NCBI GenBank assembly: GCA_045661205.1
Contig: JAZRFE010000022.1
Span: 1-32,499 of the forward strand
Source of the DNA: HGM04593 sp045661205
GTDB taxonomy: Bacteria; Bacteroidota; Bacteroidia; Bacteroidales; Bacteroidaceae
Direction: 5' to 3'
Length of the DNA: 32,499 nt
Shown here piece by piece: positions 1 through 8,603 of the stretch. A program made the translations under genes and the position numbers. Position 1 is the first letter of the stretch. Every line of letters starts with the position of its first letter. The notes beneath the pieces were generated by a model. The model worked only from the letters and a program-made list of their open reading frames with translations, did not search any database and was not told where the DNA came from.

Positions 1-208
1 ACGACACAAAGAAAAATCTTACTTGTTTTCGGGTAACGATTAGGCAACCGTTCTATTTCATTACCTTGCGTTTCTTTGCTAAATTGCCATTTCCCGTATT
101 TCCTAAGTTTTCAGCGTAATGCGTTTATTATCAGTGCAAGATGCACTATTATTCCGATTTCGGTTGATTATTCCAGCGTTTTTATGTAAACTTGCAGAAT
201 AGTAAACA
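1..208. other. Gene-free left edge
   Basis: I see no supportable coding region here. The stretch lies beyond the terminator of the GH2 gene and is cut by the window edge. The only structure noticed is a short inverted repeat at 133-147 (6-bp arms AGTGCA/TGCACT, 3-base loop), too small to interpret. Confidence 0.5.
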
Positions 209-241
209 AAAAAGGTTGCCGAAAAAACCGGCAACCTTTTT
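209..241. terminator. Rho-independent terminator of the GH2 gene
   Basis: A perfect 13-bp stem (209-221 with 229-241) has a 7-base A-rich loop and is flanked by an A run on the left and a T run on the right. It lies just past the GH2 stop codon, and on the minus strand the hairpin is followed by a U-rich tract. The symmetry suggests it can terminate in both directions. Confidence 0.85.
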
Positions 242-262
242 GTGGATATTCAAAGAGAACTA

Positions 263-2104
263 TTATTTCTTGTTTTTCTTGTAGTTTGCTTTCAACTCCT
301 GGAACCAAGCGGGCTCTTTACCGAAGATAGCCTTGAGCTTGGCAGCGTCGAACTTAGCTGTACGGTCGTAGTTGAACACACCGTTCTGCTCCTGCTCAAC
401 GTCAGTAAGCTGTGTATATGTGTAACCAGACATATAGTCGAAGCTGAGGAGAGTATCGGTCAATGCTGTGAGGCGCTCGTAGAACTCGTCAACAGTCTTG
501 GGACCTGTACCGTAACCCCATGTGTTAGCAGCATACTGTTTACCAACTACCCATTTGATACCACCGTACTCATCGAGCAAGTAGGGCTGACCGCTATACT
601 TAGCCTCGCGCTCGATGTTCAATGTGGGAACCTCACCCTCTTTCTTGATTGTAAGTCTCTCTTTCAACTTGGCAGCATTCTGCTCGTAGTTGTGGTATGA
701 CCAGATGTCGGTCTTCACGTGGTAACCACCTGATGTATCGTGGCAAGGACGATAGTCGAGACTCTTTGTGAGGTCGTAAATATCGCTAAGGAGTCTGTCG
801 TGGAAACGAGCAGCCTCTGAATCGCCGGGACGACCCCATGTCTCGTTAAAGGGAGTCCATGTGATGATTGAGGGGTGGTTACGGTCGCGAATAACAACCT
901 CTTTCCACTCTGTGAGGAAGTTACGTGCAGCAACCTCGCTGTTTACGTTAACGCCCCAGCTACCTGCCTCACCCCATGTGAGATAACCAAGTTTGTCAGC
1001 CCAATAGTGGAAACGCTCCTCAAATACTTTCTGGTGGAGACGTGCACTGTTGAAGCCTACGCTCATACTGAGTTCGATGTCGTTCTTGAGAGCCTCGTCA
1101 GAGGGAGCTGTCCAAACACCGTCAGGATAGAAGCCCTGGTCGAGTACCATGCGAAGGTAAAGAGGCTCGTTGTTGAGGAAGATACGGTTACCCTCGATGT
1201 GGATTTTACGCATACCTGCATAAGCAACAACTTTATCAACCACGTTACCCTTAGCATCAACTACCTCATACTCGAGGTCGTAGAGGAAGGGGCTCTCGGG
1301 CGACCAAGTCTTAGCCTTCTTAACGGGAACGATAAGAGTCATAGGAGAAGATGCCTTTGCGCTAGCCTTTGCCACAACCTTGTTACCATCCTTAACTTTA
1401 ACGTTCAATGACAAGCCATTCTCGAGTGCATAGAACTTGGGCTCCATGATGAAGCTTGAGTTGTCGAGGTCGGGCTTAACATAAACCTCCTGCAAACCTG
1501 TGGGAGCAACAGCCTCCATCCACACTGTCTGCCAGATACCTGTTGTACGTGTATAGTGGCAACCGCTTGAATAGTAGTTTGTACACTGCTTACCACCTGT
1601 CTGCTCACCTGAGCGAAGGTCGTCTTTCACCCAAACAACGATATTAGCTGTCTCGCCGGCTTTTACATATCTTGTGATATCTACGCTGAAAGATGAAGAG
1701 CCACCCCAGTGACGTGCTGCAAGTGAACCGTTTACATAGATTGCGCTGAAGTAATCAACACCGCCAAAGTTAAGAAGAATCTTCTTGCCATCCCATGCAG
1801 CGGGGATTTCAACTGCACGGTGGTACCACATTGAGTTGATGAAGTCTTTGTACTCAACGCCTGAGAGTTTACTCTCGGGACAGAAGGGCACATTAATTTT
1901 ATTCTCGAAGCCTTTTGAACGCTGCAAACCGCGTGAAAGGCCCGACTCACCAAAGTCAAACACATATGTCCATGCTGTACCGTTAAGGTTCACCCAACTG
2001 TCGCGTACAAACTGGGGACGCGGGTGCTCGGGACGAGGGATTGAAGTCTGCGCAAACATTGTTACCGCAAACACAAATGCAAAAAATGCACTGATTAGTC
2101 TCAT
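263..2104 (-). CDS. Secreted glycoside hydrolase family 2 (beta-galactosidase/beta-glucuronidase type)
   Basis: A 613-residue GH2 enzyme that should remove a terminal beta-linked sugar from oligosaccharides in the periplasm or at the surface. A signal peptide spans residues 1-18 (cleavage MFA|QTS). The order is a jelly-roll sugar-binding domain (about 20-200), an Ig-like beta-sandwich (about 205-300) and a TIM barrel (about 300-595). The general acid/base is E421 in FNETWG and the nucleophile is E512 in LLDEYGG, both intact. At 613 residues it is a short three-domain form, far smaller than LacZ, so the substrate (galactoside, glucuronide, mannoside or other) cannot be settled by eye. It is transcribed alone, divergently from the GH36 gene, with a good promoter about 100 bases upstream and a terminator directly downstream. 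Family assignment is firm; specificity is open. Confidence 0.9.
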   Translation of the reverse strand: MRLISAFFAFVFAVTMFAQTSIPRPEHPRPQFVRDSWVNLNGTAWTYVFDFGESGLSRGLQRSKGFENKINVPFCPESKLSGVEYKDFINSMWYHRAVEIPAAWDGKKILLNFGGVDYFSAIYVNGSLAARHWGGSSSFSVDITRYVKAGETANIVVWVKDDLRSGEQTGGKQCTNYYSSGCHYTRTTGIWQTVWMEAVAPTGLQEVYVKPDLDNSSFIMEPKFYALENGLSLNVKVKDGNKVVAKASAKASSPMTLIVPVKKAKTWSPESPFLYDLEYEVVDAKGNVVDKVVAYAGMRKIHIEGNRIFLNNEPLYLRMVLDQGFYPDGVWTAPSDEALKNDIELSMSVGFNSARLHQKVFEERFHYWADKLGYLTWGEAGSWGVNVNSEVAARNFLTEWKEVVIRDRNHPSIITWTPFNETWGRPGDSEAARFHDRLLSDIYDLTKSLDYRPCHDTSGGYHVKTDIWSYHNYEQNAAKLKERLTIKKEGEVPTLNIEREAKYSGQPYLLDEYGGIKWVVGKQYAANTWGYGTGPKTVDEFYERLTALTDTLLSFDYMSGYTYTQLTDVEQEQNGVFNYDRTAKFDAAKLKAIFGKEPAWFQELKANYKKNKK

Positions 2105-2203
2105 AGTTCTTTTTATTTAAGTTAATATTAAATTATTTCTCTTCAATATTTTTACGAATAGCGCAATCGTAACGAGTGTAGCCTATTTTCGCAATTTATA
2201 CTG

Positions 2204-2233
2204 CAAAGATATAATAAAAAATCGTAATAACAA
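2204..2233 (-). promoter_or_regulatory. Bacteroidota-type promoter for the GH2 gene
   Basis: On the minus strand TATCTTTG (2211-2204) matches the Bacteroidota -7 consensus TAnnTTTG. A TTG core (2233-2231) lies 19 bases upstream as the -33 box, the expected spacing. The start site would fall near 2197, leaving a leader of about 90 bases before the ATG at 2104. Confidence 0.7.
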
Positions 2234-2338
2234 TTACAAGATAATTAATTAGAAATATTTTGGTGACAATTATTGAAAAATTTAATAACAATAATTAAAT
2301 TTACACATCAAAAAGGCAAGAAACTTAACATCCACAGC

Positions 2339-4402
2339 ATGAAACACATTAATTTATTGAAACTTACGCTGATAGCCCTCATATTCTTTTTCCCCATTAA
2401 AACAGACGCACAGCAGGAGGTTTCACTAAAAAAAGTCACCACCGCACAACGATGGATTGACAATCTATTCACAAAAGGCAAACTACCACCCTTCTCTTTC
2501 ACATACGGCGGGGAGAGTTCAGAGAACTTCATACGCAAATGGAATTTCTCGAAAGAGAGAGAGGTTAGCGACAAAACGAATGTCGTGAAATACGAAATAA
2601 CATACAGCGAGCCTGGCGGCAAAGGTCTCGAAATCAGATGCGATGTAACCGGTTTCACAGACTTCGAGGCCATAGAATGGACACTGCACTTTACCAACAA
2701 GAGCGACAAAAACTCGAAAAACATAAAGAATGTATCAGCCTCAAACATTCTTTTCAGTGCTAAAAGCGACAACAGCTTCACCGTCTACACGGCACGTGGT
2801 AGCAACGGCTCGCGCCACGACTTTTCGCCTGTGGTTATCAATCCCGAGAGCGACAGCATATACACATTTTCGCCCATGCATGGCCGTTCATCGGACACCT
2901 CGGCATTTCCGTTCTTCAACATTGCCACAGACGACGGTCGCGGAGCAATGCTCTCCATCGGTTGGACCGGCACTTGGATAGCCGACTTTTCATTGAACAA
3001 CAGCAAGTTGCACTGTGCATCGGGAATGAAGAATACAGATCTTTTCCTTTATCCAGACGAAAGCATTCGCACCCCTCTTATTTCGCTTATGTTCTGGAGT
3101 GGAAACGACCGAATCGATGGACAAAACAAGTTCCGCAAATTCATCCTCGCCCACCACACACATAAGATTAACGGTAAAAACATAACACCTCCCATGTGTG
3201 GCGGCTTTGAATGGGGCGACCCTGCACCCTGCAACGAATACGCCTGCCTGACAGAAGAGATGGCAATAGCCATGATTAAACGCCACAAACAATTTGGCTT
3301 GATACCCGAAGTATTCTGGTTAGATGCAGGATGGTACGAAGGTGCCGGTGGCCCAAATTTTGAAGGCAGGAACTGGTACAACACCGTCGGCAGTTGGTTC
3401 GTCGACAAAGAACGCTTTCCCAATGGCCTTAAGCCTATTTCCAAAGCTGCGCACGACATTGGCGCAAAGTTCATGGTGTGGTTCGAGCCCGAGAGAGCAT
3501 ACAAAGGTTCGTTCTTCTACAACAACTACCCCCAATGGCTAATAACTTCAGAGAAGAGCAATAATGCTATCTTCGACCTGGGCAATAAGGAGGCTTGTGA
3601 TTTTTTGTGTAAATACATAGGAGACTTTATCGAAGAGAATGATATCGATTATTATCGTCAGGATTTCAATTCTGCCATTGATGGTTTCTGGGCCATTAAA
3701 GACAAAATTGACGGGCGCAAAGGAATGAGTGAAATACGCCACATCGAGGGGTTGTATCGCTATTGGGACTATCTGCTTGCACGCTTCCCTAACATGATTA
3801 TAGATAACTGCGCAAGCGGTGGTCGCCGCCTTGACCTTGAGACAACATCGCGCTCTATTCCTTTGTGGCGAACCGACTACAACTATGGCGAGCCCAACGG
3901 ATATCAGAACCACACACACAGCCTTAGCATGTTCCTGCCCCTGAATGGTACCGGAACATACAGCACCGACCCCTACCACTGGCGTTCGAGCATCAGCAGT
4001 TCAACCGGCCACAATTGGGCATTAACCGCACATGGAGGTTTTCACATAAAAGATGCGCAAATAATAATTGAAAAATTCAAAATATTAAGAAATTATTTCC
4101 TCGAAGACTTTTATCCACTCAGTGGCGATGGCGACCTCACCGGTGACGAACATTGTATTGCATATCAACTGAACAAAACAAGCGACAATAGCGGCTACAT
4201 CTTTGCCTTCCGCCGAGGAGCAAACGCCCCTGAAAAGTTCACCGTCAAACTGAGAGGATTATGCCCAGACAAGAGCTACACTCTCATCGACGACGACACA
4301 AACTCCACATTCACCAAGAGTGGCGAGGAGCTGATGAACGGAGTGGAACTTACATTCGACAAAGCCCCAAGCTCGGTATTGCTGTTCTACAAGGGTGAGT
4401 AG
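2339..4402 (+). CDS. Secreted GH36 alpha-galactosidase-like enzyme
   Basis: A clan GH-D enzyme predicted to release alpha-linked galactose (or N-acetylgalactosamine) from oligosaccharides outside the cytoplasm. I start at ATG 2339 (687 aa). The frame extends upstream only through a TTG at 2273, and a signal peptide (1-24, cleavage TDA|QQ) begins directly at the ATG. An N-terminal beta-sandwich (about 30-280) precedes the TIM barrel (about 290-600) and a small C-terminal beta domain. The nucleophile is D442 in YYRQDFN, the acid/base is D513 in LWRTDYN, and CASGGRR (491-497) is the sugar-binding loop. The segment before the nucleophile reads R-Q-D rather than the K-W-D usual in bacterial GH36, so galactose specificity is likely but unproven. 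It stands alone, divergent from GH2 and convergent with ruvC, sharing a terminator. Confidence 0.87.
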   Translation: MKHINLLKLTLIALIFFFPIKTDAQQEVSLKKVTTAQRWIDNLFTKGKLPPFSFTYGGESSENFIRKWNFSKEREVSDKTNVVKYEITYSEPGGKGLEIRCDVTGFTDFEAIEWTLHFTNKSDKNSKNIKNVSASNILFSAKSDNSFTVYTARGSNGSRHDFSPVVINPESDSIYTFSPMHGRSSDTSAFPFFNIATDDGRGAMLSIGWTGTWIADFSLNNSKLHCASGMKNTDLFLYPDESIRTPLISLMFWSGNDRIDGQNKFRKFILAHHTHKINGKNITPPMCGGFEWGDPAPCNEYACLTEEMAIAMIKRHKQFGLIPEVFWLDAGWYEGAGGPNFEGRNWYNTVGSWFVDKERFPNGLKPISKAAHDIGAKFMVWFEPERAYKGSFFYNNYPQWLITSEKSNNAIFDLGNKEACDFLCKYIGDFIEENDIDYYRQDFNSAIDGFWAIKDKIDGRKGMSEIRHIEGLYRYWDYLLARFPNMIIDNCASGGRRLDLETTSRSIPLWRTDYNYGEPNGYQNHTHSLSMFLPLNGTGTYSTDPYHWRSSISSSTGHNWALTAHGGFHIKDAQIIIEKFKILRNYFLEDFYPLSGDGDLTGDEHCIAYQLNKTSDNSGYIFAFRRGANAPEKFTVKLRGLCPDKSYTLIDDDTNSTFTKSGEELMNGVELTFDKAPSSVLLFYKGE

Positions 4403-4412
4403 AAAAACGAAC

Positions 4413-4453
4413 AAATGAAAGAGGCGTGCCAATTTTGCACGCCTCTTTCATTT
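4413..4453. terminator. Bidirectional terminator between GH36 and ruvC
   Basis: A perfect 17-bp stem (4413-4429 with 4437-4453) has a 7-base loop and T-rich exits on both strands. It sits between convergent genes. The ruvC stop codon (4448-4450, minus strand) lies inside one arm, so ruvC translation ends within the terminator. Confidence 0.85.
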
Positions 4454-5017
4454 TACCTTATCGGGATTCTTTGCTATAAAATCTTTCCAGCTTGAATAAC
4501 CGGCCTTGACTACCGGGCGTCCCTGCTGCATAAAGTGGCAATAGGCCGCACCAAGTGCATCGGTGGCATCCATGAAACGCGGCATCTCCTTTTCATCGAT
4601 TTTGAGCATACGACGGAGCATGTCAGCCACCTGCTCTTTCGACGAGGAGCCACTGCCTGTGATTGCAAGTTTTATCTTCAGTGGCGCATACTCGTGTATG
4701 GGTACGTCGCGACTGATGGCTGCTGCAATAGCCACACCCTGCGCACGCCCCAGCTTGAGCATACTCTGCACATTCTTTCCAAAGAACGGAGCTTCGATGG
4801 CAAGTTCGTCGGGGAGAAATGATTTTATAAGCCCCTGCACACGTGAAAAAATCTCGCCGAGTTTAAGGTAGGAGTCGCCATATTTGCGCAGGTCGATAAC
4901 CCCCATAGCTATCATGCGCGCCTTGTTTCCACGCACTCCTATAAAAGCATAACCCATGATATTTGTTCCCGGGTCAATGCCCATAATTATCTTCTCTTCA
5001 AGCTCTCTCTTTTCCAT
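4448..5017 (-). CDS. ruvC: Holliday junction resolvase RuvC
   Basis: The endonuclease that cuts Holliday junctions with RuvAB in recombination repair. It has 189 residues with an RNase H-like fold. The four catalytic acids are visible: D15 (GIDPGT), E75 (AIEAPFF), D150 and D153 (FMDATDAL), with the spacing of E. coli D7/E66/D138/D141. The glycine/serine-rich GSGSSSKEQV (121-130) matches the DNA-contacting segment. The start at 5017 gives an 11-residue extension before the conserved core; an internal ATG at 4984 would give a protein starting MGIDPG. No ruvA or ruvB is nearby, which is common. A weak -7-like TACCTTAG on the minus strand (5044-5037) could drive it. Confidence 0.95.
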   Translation of the reverse strand: MEKRELEEKIIMGIDPGTNIMGYAFIGVRGNKARMIAMGVIDLRKYGDSYLKLGEIFSRVQGLIKSFLPDELAIEAPFFGKNVQSMLKLGRAQGVAIAAAISRDVPIHEYAPLKIKLAITGSGSSSKEQVADMLRRMLKIDEKEMPRFMDATDALGAAYCHFMQQGRPVVKAGYSSWKDFIAKNPDKVK

Positions 5018-5067
5018 GATTTCTGAAAAAACTGTGCTAAGGTAGCAAAAAAATAAAATTTATATAC

Positions 5068-5075
5068 TATCTTCG
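5068..5075 (+). promoter_or_regulatory. Candidate -7 box for tRNA-Ala
   Basis: TATCTTCG differs from the TAnnTTTG consensus at one position and lies 21 bases before the tRNA. I see no convincing -33 TTTG at the right distance. The same octamer occurs upstream of lpxK. Confidence 0.4.
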
Positions 5076-5096
5076 TGGCGGATAAATAAAAACAAT

Positions 5097-5173
5097 GGGG
5101 CATTAGCTCATCTGGCTAGAGCGTTTGACTGGCAGTCAAAAGGTGACGAGTTCGAGTCTCGTATGCTCCACCA
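5097..5173 (+). tRNA. tRNA-Ala (anticodon GGC)
   Basis: A full cloverleaf is visible: a 7-bp acceptor stem (GGGGCAT with ATGCTCC), D arm GCTC/GAGC, anticodon loop CTGGCAG giving GGC (reads GCC, alanine), and T arm ACGAG/CTCGT around TTCGAGT. The discriminator is A5170 and CCA is encoded at 5171-5173. A terminator hairpin follows within ten bases. Confidence 0.96.
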
Positions 5174-5178
5174 AACGT

Positions 5179-5210
5179 AAAAAGGTTGCGTTTTTTTTCG
5201 CAACCTTTTT
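5179..5210. terminator. Bidirectional terminator between tRNA-Ala and the GH27 gene
   Basis: A perfect 12-bp stem (5179-5190 with 5199-5210) with an 8-T loop and A/T-rich flanks. It serves the tRNA on the plus strand and the GH27 operon on the minus strand. The arm AAAAAGGTTGC is the same as in the terminator at 209-241. Confidence 0.85.
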
Positions 5211-5230
5211 ACTTATGTAAACTTGTTGAT

Positions 5231-6841
5231 TTACTTTTTCTTAAGCTCGAACTTGTCGAGATCGGGGGCCCAAGCATAGTCACAACCCATAGAAACCTCG
5301 TTGTAGCCGGGTTTCAGATTCACTGTGATAGTGGCAACGGCAGGTTTATTGTAGTCGCCAGAGTTCAGTTTGTCGAGTACATACTCGGTACCATTCACCG
5401 ACACCTGCAACTTCTTATCTTTTGAAGTACAGTAGCTGATAGCCATTTCGTACTCGCCACCATGCTCGCTGTACACCTCTTTCCAGATTACACGATTCTC
5501 TTTCTTGCCACCCACAAAGGCCACCTTCACGCCACCCGAGCAGTCGGGAGCCTGAATGTAGCGGATAATATAACGATTGTGTCCGAGGTCGTTGTAAAGG
5601 GGCAGGAACGCACACTCTGCCTCGTATACAGTGGGCTCGAGACGCTGCTCGGCCTCCATGCGGCAGATGAGCACGCTACGAGGTTGCAATGTGTAGCGCA
5701 GTTCACCCTCCATGGTACCCATATCCTCGCACTTCACAAGGTCGCGCACCTTCACCTTACCGCCAAGCTCAAGTGTAGAGAAAGGAACAGTGAAATCGCG
5801 CACAGTGTCCGAAGAGTTATAAAGAGCTACGGCACGCACCTTGCCGCGTTTCTCGAGAATATCTTTCACCAGCACATAAGCCTCGCCATCACGCTGTACT
5901 ACGTAGGCCTGCAAGCCAAGAATATCTTGATTAAGGGCAATAAGTTCTTTGTTCTTAAGAAGTTTGAGTGATTGCTCGGGGATTGAGGTCATGTCGCAGC
6001 CGATGAGCAGCGGAGAACTCATTATACACCACATACCAAAGTGCACCTCCTCTTCGTTGAGAGGCATTCCACGACCAATCTCAAGCATATCCATATCGTT
6101 GTAACAACCGTTACCAACATACGCCGAATGATAGAGGTTCTTGCCGATGATGAACTTCACCGAACGCCAACGGGGCTGTATATCGGGGCTTATGCGCCAT
6201 GAACGGGCTACATTTGCCGCCCACACACCCGGGAACGCCCAACGACAGATGTTGATGGAAGCATCTGTGCGACCCGTATTGCGAATAGCCTGAACGATAG
6301 ACTCGTAGCGTTCACGCTCATTGAGTCCCAACTCTTTACCGCCGCAATAGTCAATCTTTATAAAGTCGAAGTTCCAATCCTTGAAGTAGACGTCGGCATC
6401 CTGTTGGTCGTGACCATAGAAGCCAGCACCGATGCCAGATTTCTCGGCATTGTACATAGAGCCGCAGGTGTTGTCACCACCCTCGGAGTAGATGCCCGCC
6501 TTAAGGCCGAGCGAATGGATATAGTCGGAAACCACACGCATACCGTTGGGAAAACGCTCGGCGTTGTGCGTCATCTTGCCATTCTCGTCGCGGAAACCAA
6601 AAAAGCCGTCGTCGATATTTATATATTGATAGCCCGCATCTTTCAACCCATTGGCAACAAGCGCATCGGCCTGTTTCTTTATAAGTTCCTCACTGATATC
6701 AACGAAGTAGGTGTTCCATGAGCTCCAGCCCATCAAAGGCGGGATAAACTTGCGCTCCGAGGCACTTTTATCTCCCACACCGGCACACGATGTAAGCAAT
6801 GCTCCACAGAAAGCTACTGCAAATATTATATTTTTCTTCAT
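5231..6841 (-). CDS. GH27 alpha-galactosidase lipoprotein with C-terminal carbohydrate-binding-like domain
   Basis: A retaining alpha-galactosidase (melibiase-type) predicted to be anchored to a membrane by lipidation. I choose ATG 6841 (536 aa); an upstream GTG at 6853 would add four residues before the signal peptide. The lipobox is LTSC with C19 lipidated. The TIM barrel runs about 33-310 and starts with the family signature PPLMGWSSWNT. The nucleophile is D164 in KIDYCGG and the acid/base is D220 in WRISPDIQ. A beta-sandwich (about 311-395) follows. Residues 400-536 form a further domain starting VYEAE and reading like a CBM6/CBM35-type module, which could bind the substrate or the outer surface. 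It is last in an operon after the Gate-type membrane protein (16-base gap) and the porin, so the three probably act together in uptake and cleavage of a galactose-containing compound. That coupling is inference. Confidence 0.9.
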   Translation of the reverse strand: MKKNIIFAVAFCGALLTSCAGVGDKSASERKFIPPLMGWSSWNTYFVDISEELIKKQADALVANGLKDAGYQYINIDDGFFGFRDENGKMTHNAERFPNGMRVVSDYIHSLGLKAGIYSEGGDNTCGSMYNAEKSGIGAGFYGHDQQDADVYFKDWNFDFIKIDYCGGKELGLNERERYESIVQAIRNTGRTDASINICRWAFPGVWAANVARSWRISPDIQPRWRSVKFIIGKNLYHSAYVGNGCYNDMDMLEIGRGMPLNEEEVHFGMWCIMSSPLLIGCDMTSIPEQSLKLLKNKELIALNQDILGLQAYVVQRDGEAYVLVKDILEKRGKVRAVALYNSSDTVRDFTVPFSTLELGGKVKVRDLVKCEDMGTMEGELRYTLQPRSVLICRMEAEQRLEPTVYEAECAFLPLYNDLGHNRYIIRYIQAPDCSGGVKVAFVGGKKENRVIWKEVYSEHGGEYEMAISYCTSKDKKLQVSVNGTEYVLDKLNSGDYNKPAVATITVNLKPGYNEVSMGCDYAWAPDLDKFELKKK

Positions 6842-6857
6842 AGTATATATCACTCAA

Positions 6858-8597
6858 CTAATTATTTCCTCTTTTGCCATTGAGCACCCTTTCACTGATT
6901 GTCTCGTAGGTAGAATCATTACGCAGACTATCAGCCTCGGCATCCAATTGCATCTTTATATATTTCTCGGCCTCTACCGTCTGAGGTTCACCCGAGCCCC
7001 AAACTATCTCGTAGTAACCCTGATCAATGGGACGATGCACGCCATCATACAAGAATGCAAATACATACATATAACCACCTTCGGCATTGCCCGCATACTT
7101 TGAATACTCATTTTCCAAATGCAACAAAGCATATGAAACCTCGCCACGAACAGCCTTATCGTTGATGCGTACAAAGAAGAAACGGTTGTTCTTCTCGGCA
7201 TAAGCATTGGTTACAACGATAGAAGAATCCTTTGAATTCACTTTGAATTCAAGGTTTTCACCCTTCTCACCAAACCAATCCTTCACAACAAATGTGCTGT
7301 CGTCCATCATAGTCATCTCTACCTGCTGATGTTCGGGCATATTGCACAAAGTAGCCTCGGTTTGAGCTGTCCACACAGGCGCAGGAGCAAACAGTGAATT
7401 TATATACACAATTGCAACAAAGAGCCAATGGGCTATGACACCGGCACAAATACCACCGATGAAAGAGCTGAGGAAAGCCTTTGCCACAAGAGGGCGATAG
7501 CCCAATGAGTCCAATGTGGCAGCATCGGTACTGAGGTAACCGCTCCAACACATACCCATAGCTGTACACACAGCAATGGCATTACCATCGATGATACCTT
7601 TGGCCGCAAATTCGGGTATCAAACCCAAAGCCGCACCCACAGCACCAAGAGCTGTGATGGGGAATGCTACAAGCTCGGGAGCTGTAAAACCAAAAAGCCA
7701 TTCAAAGACAAAACTTATCTTACTTGCCAACCAAGGCAACAATTGTGTACCCTGAAAAGCACCACCCGTATAGACCATAATATCATTACCTGCCTGATCC
7801 ACACCTTCGGCTGTTCCGCCAAAAGTAAGCATCATGACAAGAGTACTGATGATGAGCACACCGGGAATAATGGCCATTCCGATTGTAACACCATCTTTAC
7901 CACCGTCGAGCATCGCATTGAGCACTCGAACAAAAAGGCTTGTATCTTTTTTCTTGGCATCCTCTTCCTGTGAAAAGCTAACGTCGGGCAGCTGTTCGCC
8001 TCCTGTATAATTGGTTACTGCAACAGCATCCTCATGACGATAGTTGGGGAACATTTTCAGAGTAAAACGCTGCATCAGACGTGTAGCAACAACACATCCG
8101 CAGAGAGCACCGAAGAGGCCCACAAAGGGCGCGAGGAAATAGCCCTGACCCACCATAAAGACAATAACCAGCAAGCCCATTCCAAAGGCTGTTCCGAAGT
8201 TAACCAACGACACATGCTGATACTTTTTGAAGTAACGCGCAAAGCCCTTATCCTGGCTGAGAGCGATGATAGCAGGGTTGTCGCTGAGGAATGTCAATAC
8301 TGCCGCCAACGATGCAACACCGGGCATATTGAACACCGGACGCATGATGGGGCGCAATATACGCTGCAACAGATCCACTACACCAAACTCAACAAAAATC
8401 TTACCAAGAGCACCTGTGATGACACACATACCCATAAGATAAAACACTGTATTAAGCAACAGGTCGTGCGCTGTGTGCATAATGGTGTTGAGCATGTTGG
8501 TAAGCCCCATAACAGAGGCCATATATCCAAACAATGCAATGATAACAACGAGACAGGGAATACCCGCAGGGATTCTATCCCATAAAGAACGTTTCAT
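6858..8597 (-). CDS. Gate/nucleoside-recognition-type polytopic membrane protein with extra C-terminal domain
   Basis: A 579-residue inner-membrane protein. Residues 12-402 contain about eight or more hydrophobic segments with short polar turns (for example FLSDNPAII at 103-111 and YLSTDAATLDSLGYRP at 354-369), the pattern of the Gate/nucleoside-recognition superfamily. I think it belongs with proteins named CD0519/CD1768-type, from memory only. Such proteins are presumed transporters, but the substrate is not established. A soluble, beta-strand-rich, acidic C-terminal region (about 405-579) follows the last membrane segment. I do not recognise it, and it makes the protein longer than plain Gate proteins. 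The gene starts 6 bases after the porin stop and is followed by GH27, so co-transcription is likely. A role in moving the product of the porin/GH27 pathway is a guess. Confidence 0.65.
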   Translation of the reverse strand: MKRSLWDRIPAGIPCLVVIIALFGYMASVMGLTNMLNTIMHTAHDLLLNTVFYLMGMCVITGALGKIFVEFGVVDLLQRILRPIMRPVFNMPGVASLAAVLTFLSDNPAIIALSQDKGFARYFKKYQHVSLVNFGTAFGMGLLVIVFMVGQGYFLAPFVGLFGALCGCVVATRLMQRFTLKMFPNYRHEDAVAVTNYTGGEQLPDVSFSQEEDAKKKDTSLFVRVLNAMLDGGKDGVTIGMAIIPGVLIISTLVMMLTFGGTAEGVDQAGNDIMVYTGGAFQGTQLLPWLASKISFVFEWLFGFTAPELVAFPITALGAVGAALGLIPEFAAKGIIDGNAIAVCTAMGMCWSGYLSTDAATLDSLGYRPLVAKAFLSSFIGGICAGVIAHWLFVAIVYINSLFAPAPVWTAQTEATLCNMPEHQQVEMTMMDDSTFVVKDWFGEKGENLEFKVNSKDSSIVVTNAYAEKNNRFFFVRINDKAVRGEVSYALLHLENEYSKYAGNAEGGYMYVFAFLYDGVHRPIDQGYYEIVWGSGEPQTVEAEKYIKMQLDAEADSLRNDSTYETISERVLNGKRGNN

Positions 8598-8603
8598 AGA
8601 TTA

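Noticed and set aside
2273..2338. Upstream extension of the GH36 gene
   Set aside because: It begins with TTG and would bury the signal peptide; ATG 2339 is better. The same reasoning removed TTG/GTG extensions at 9846, 22868, 27124, 28157, 6853 and 15854.
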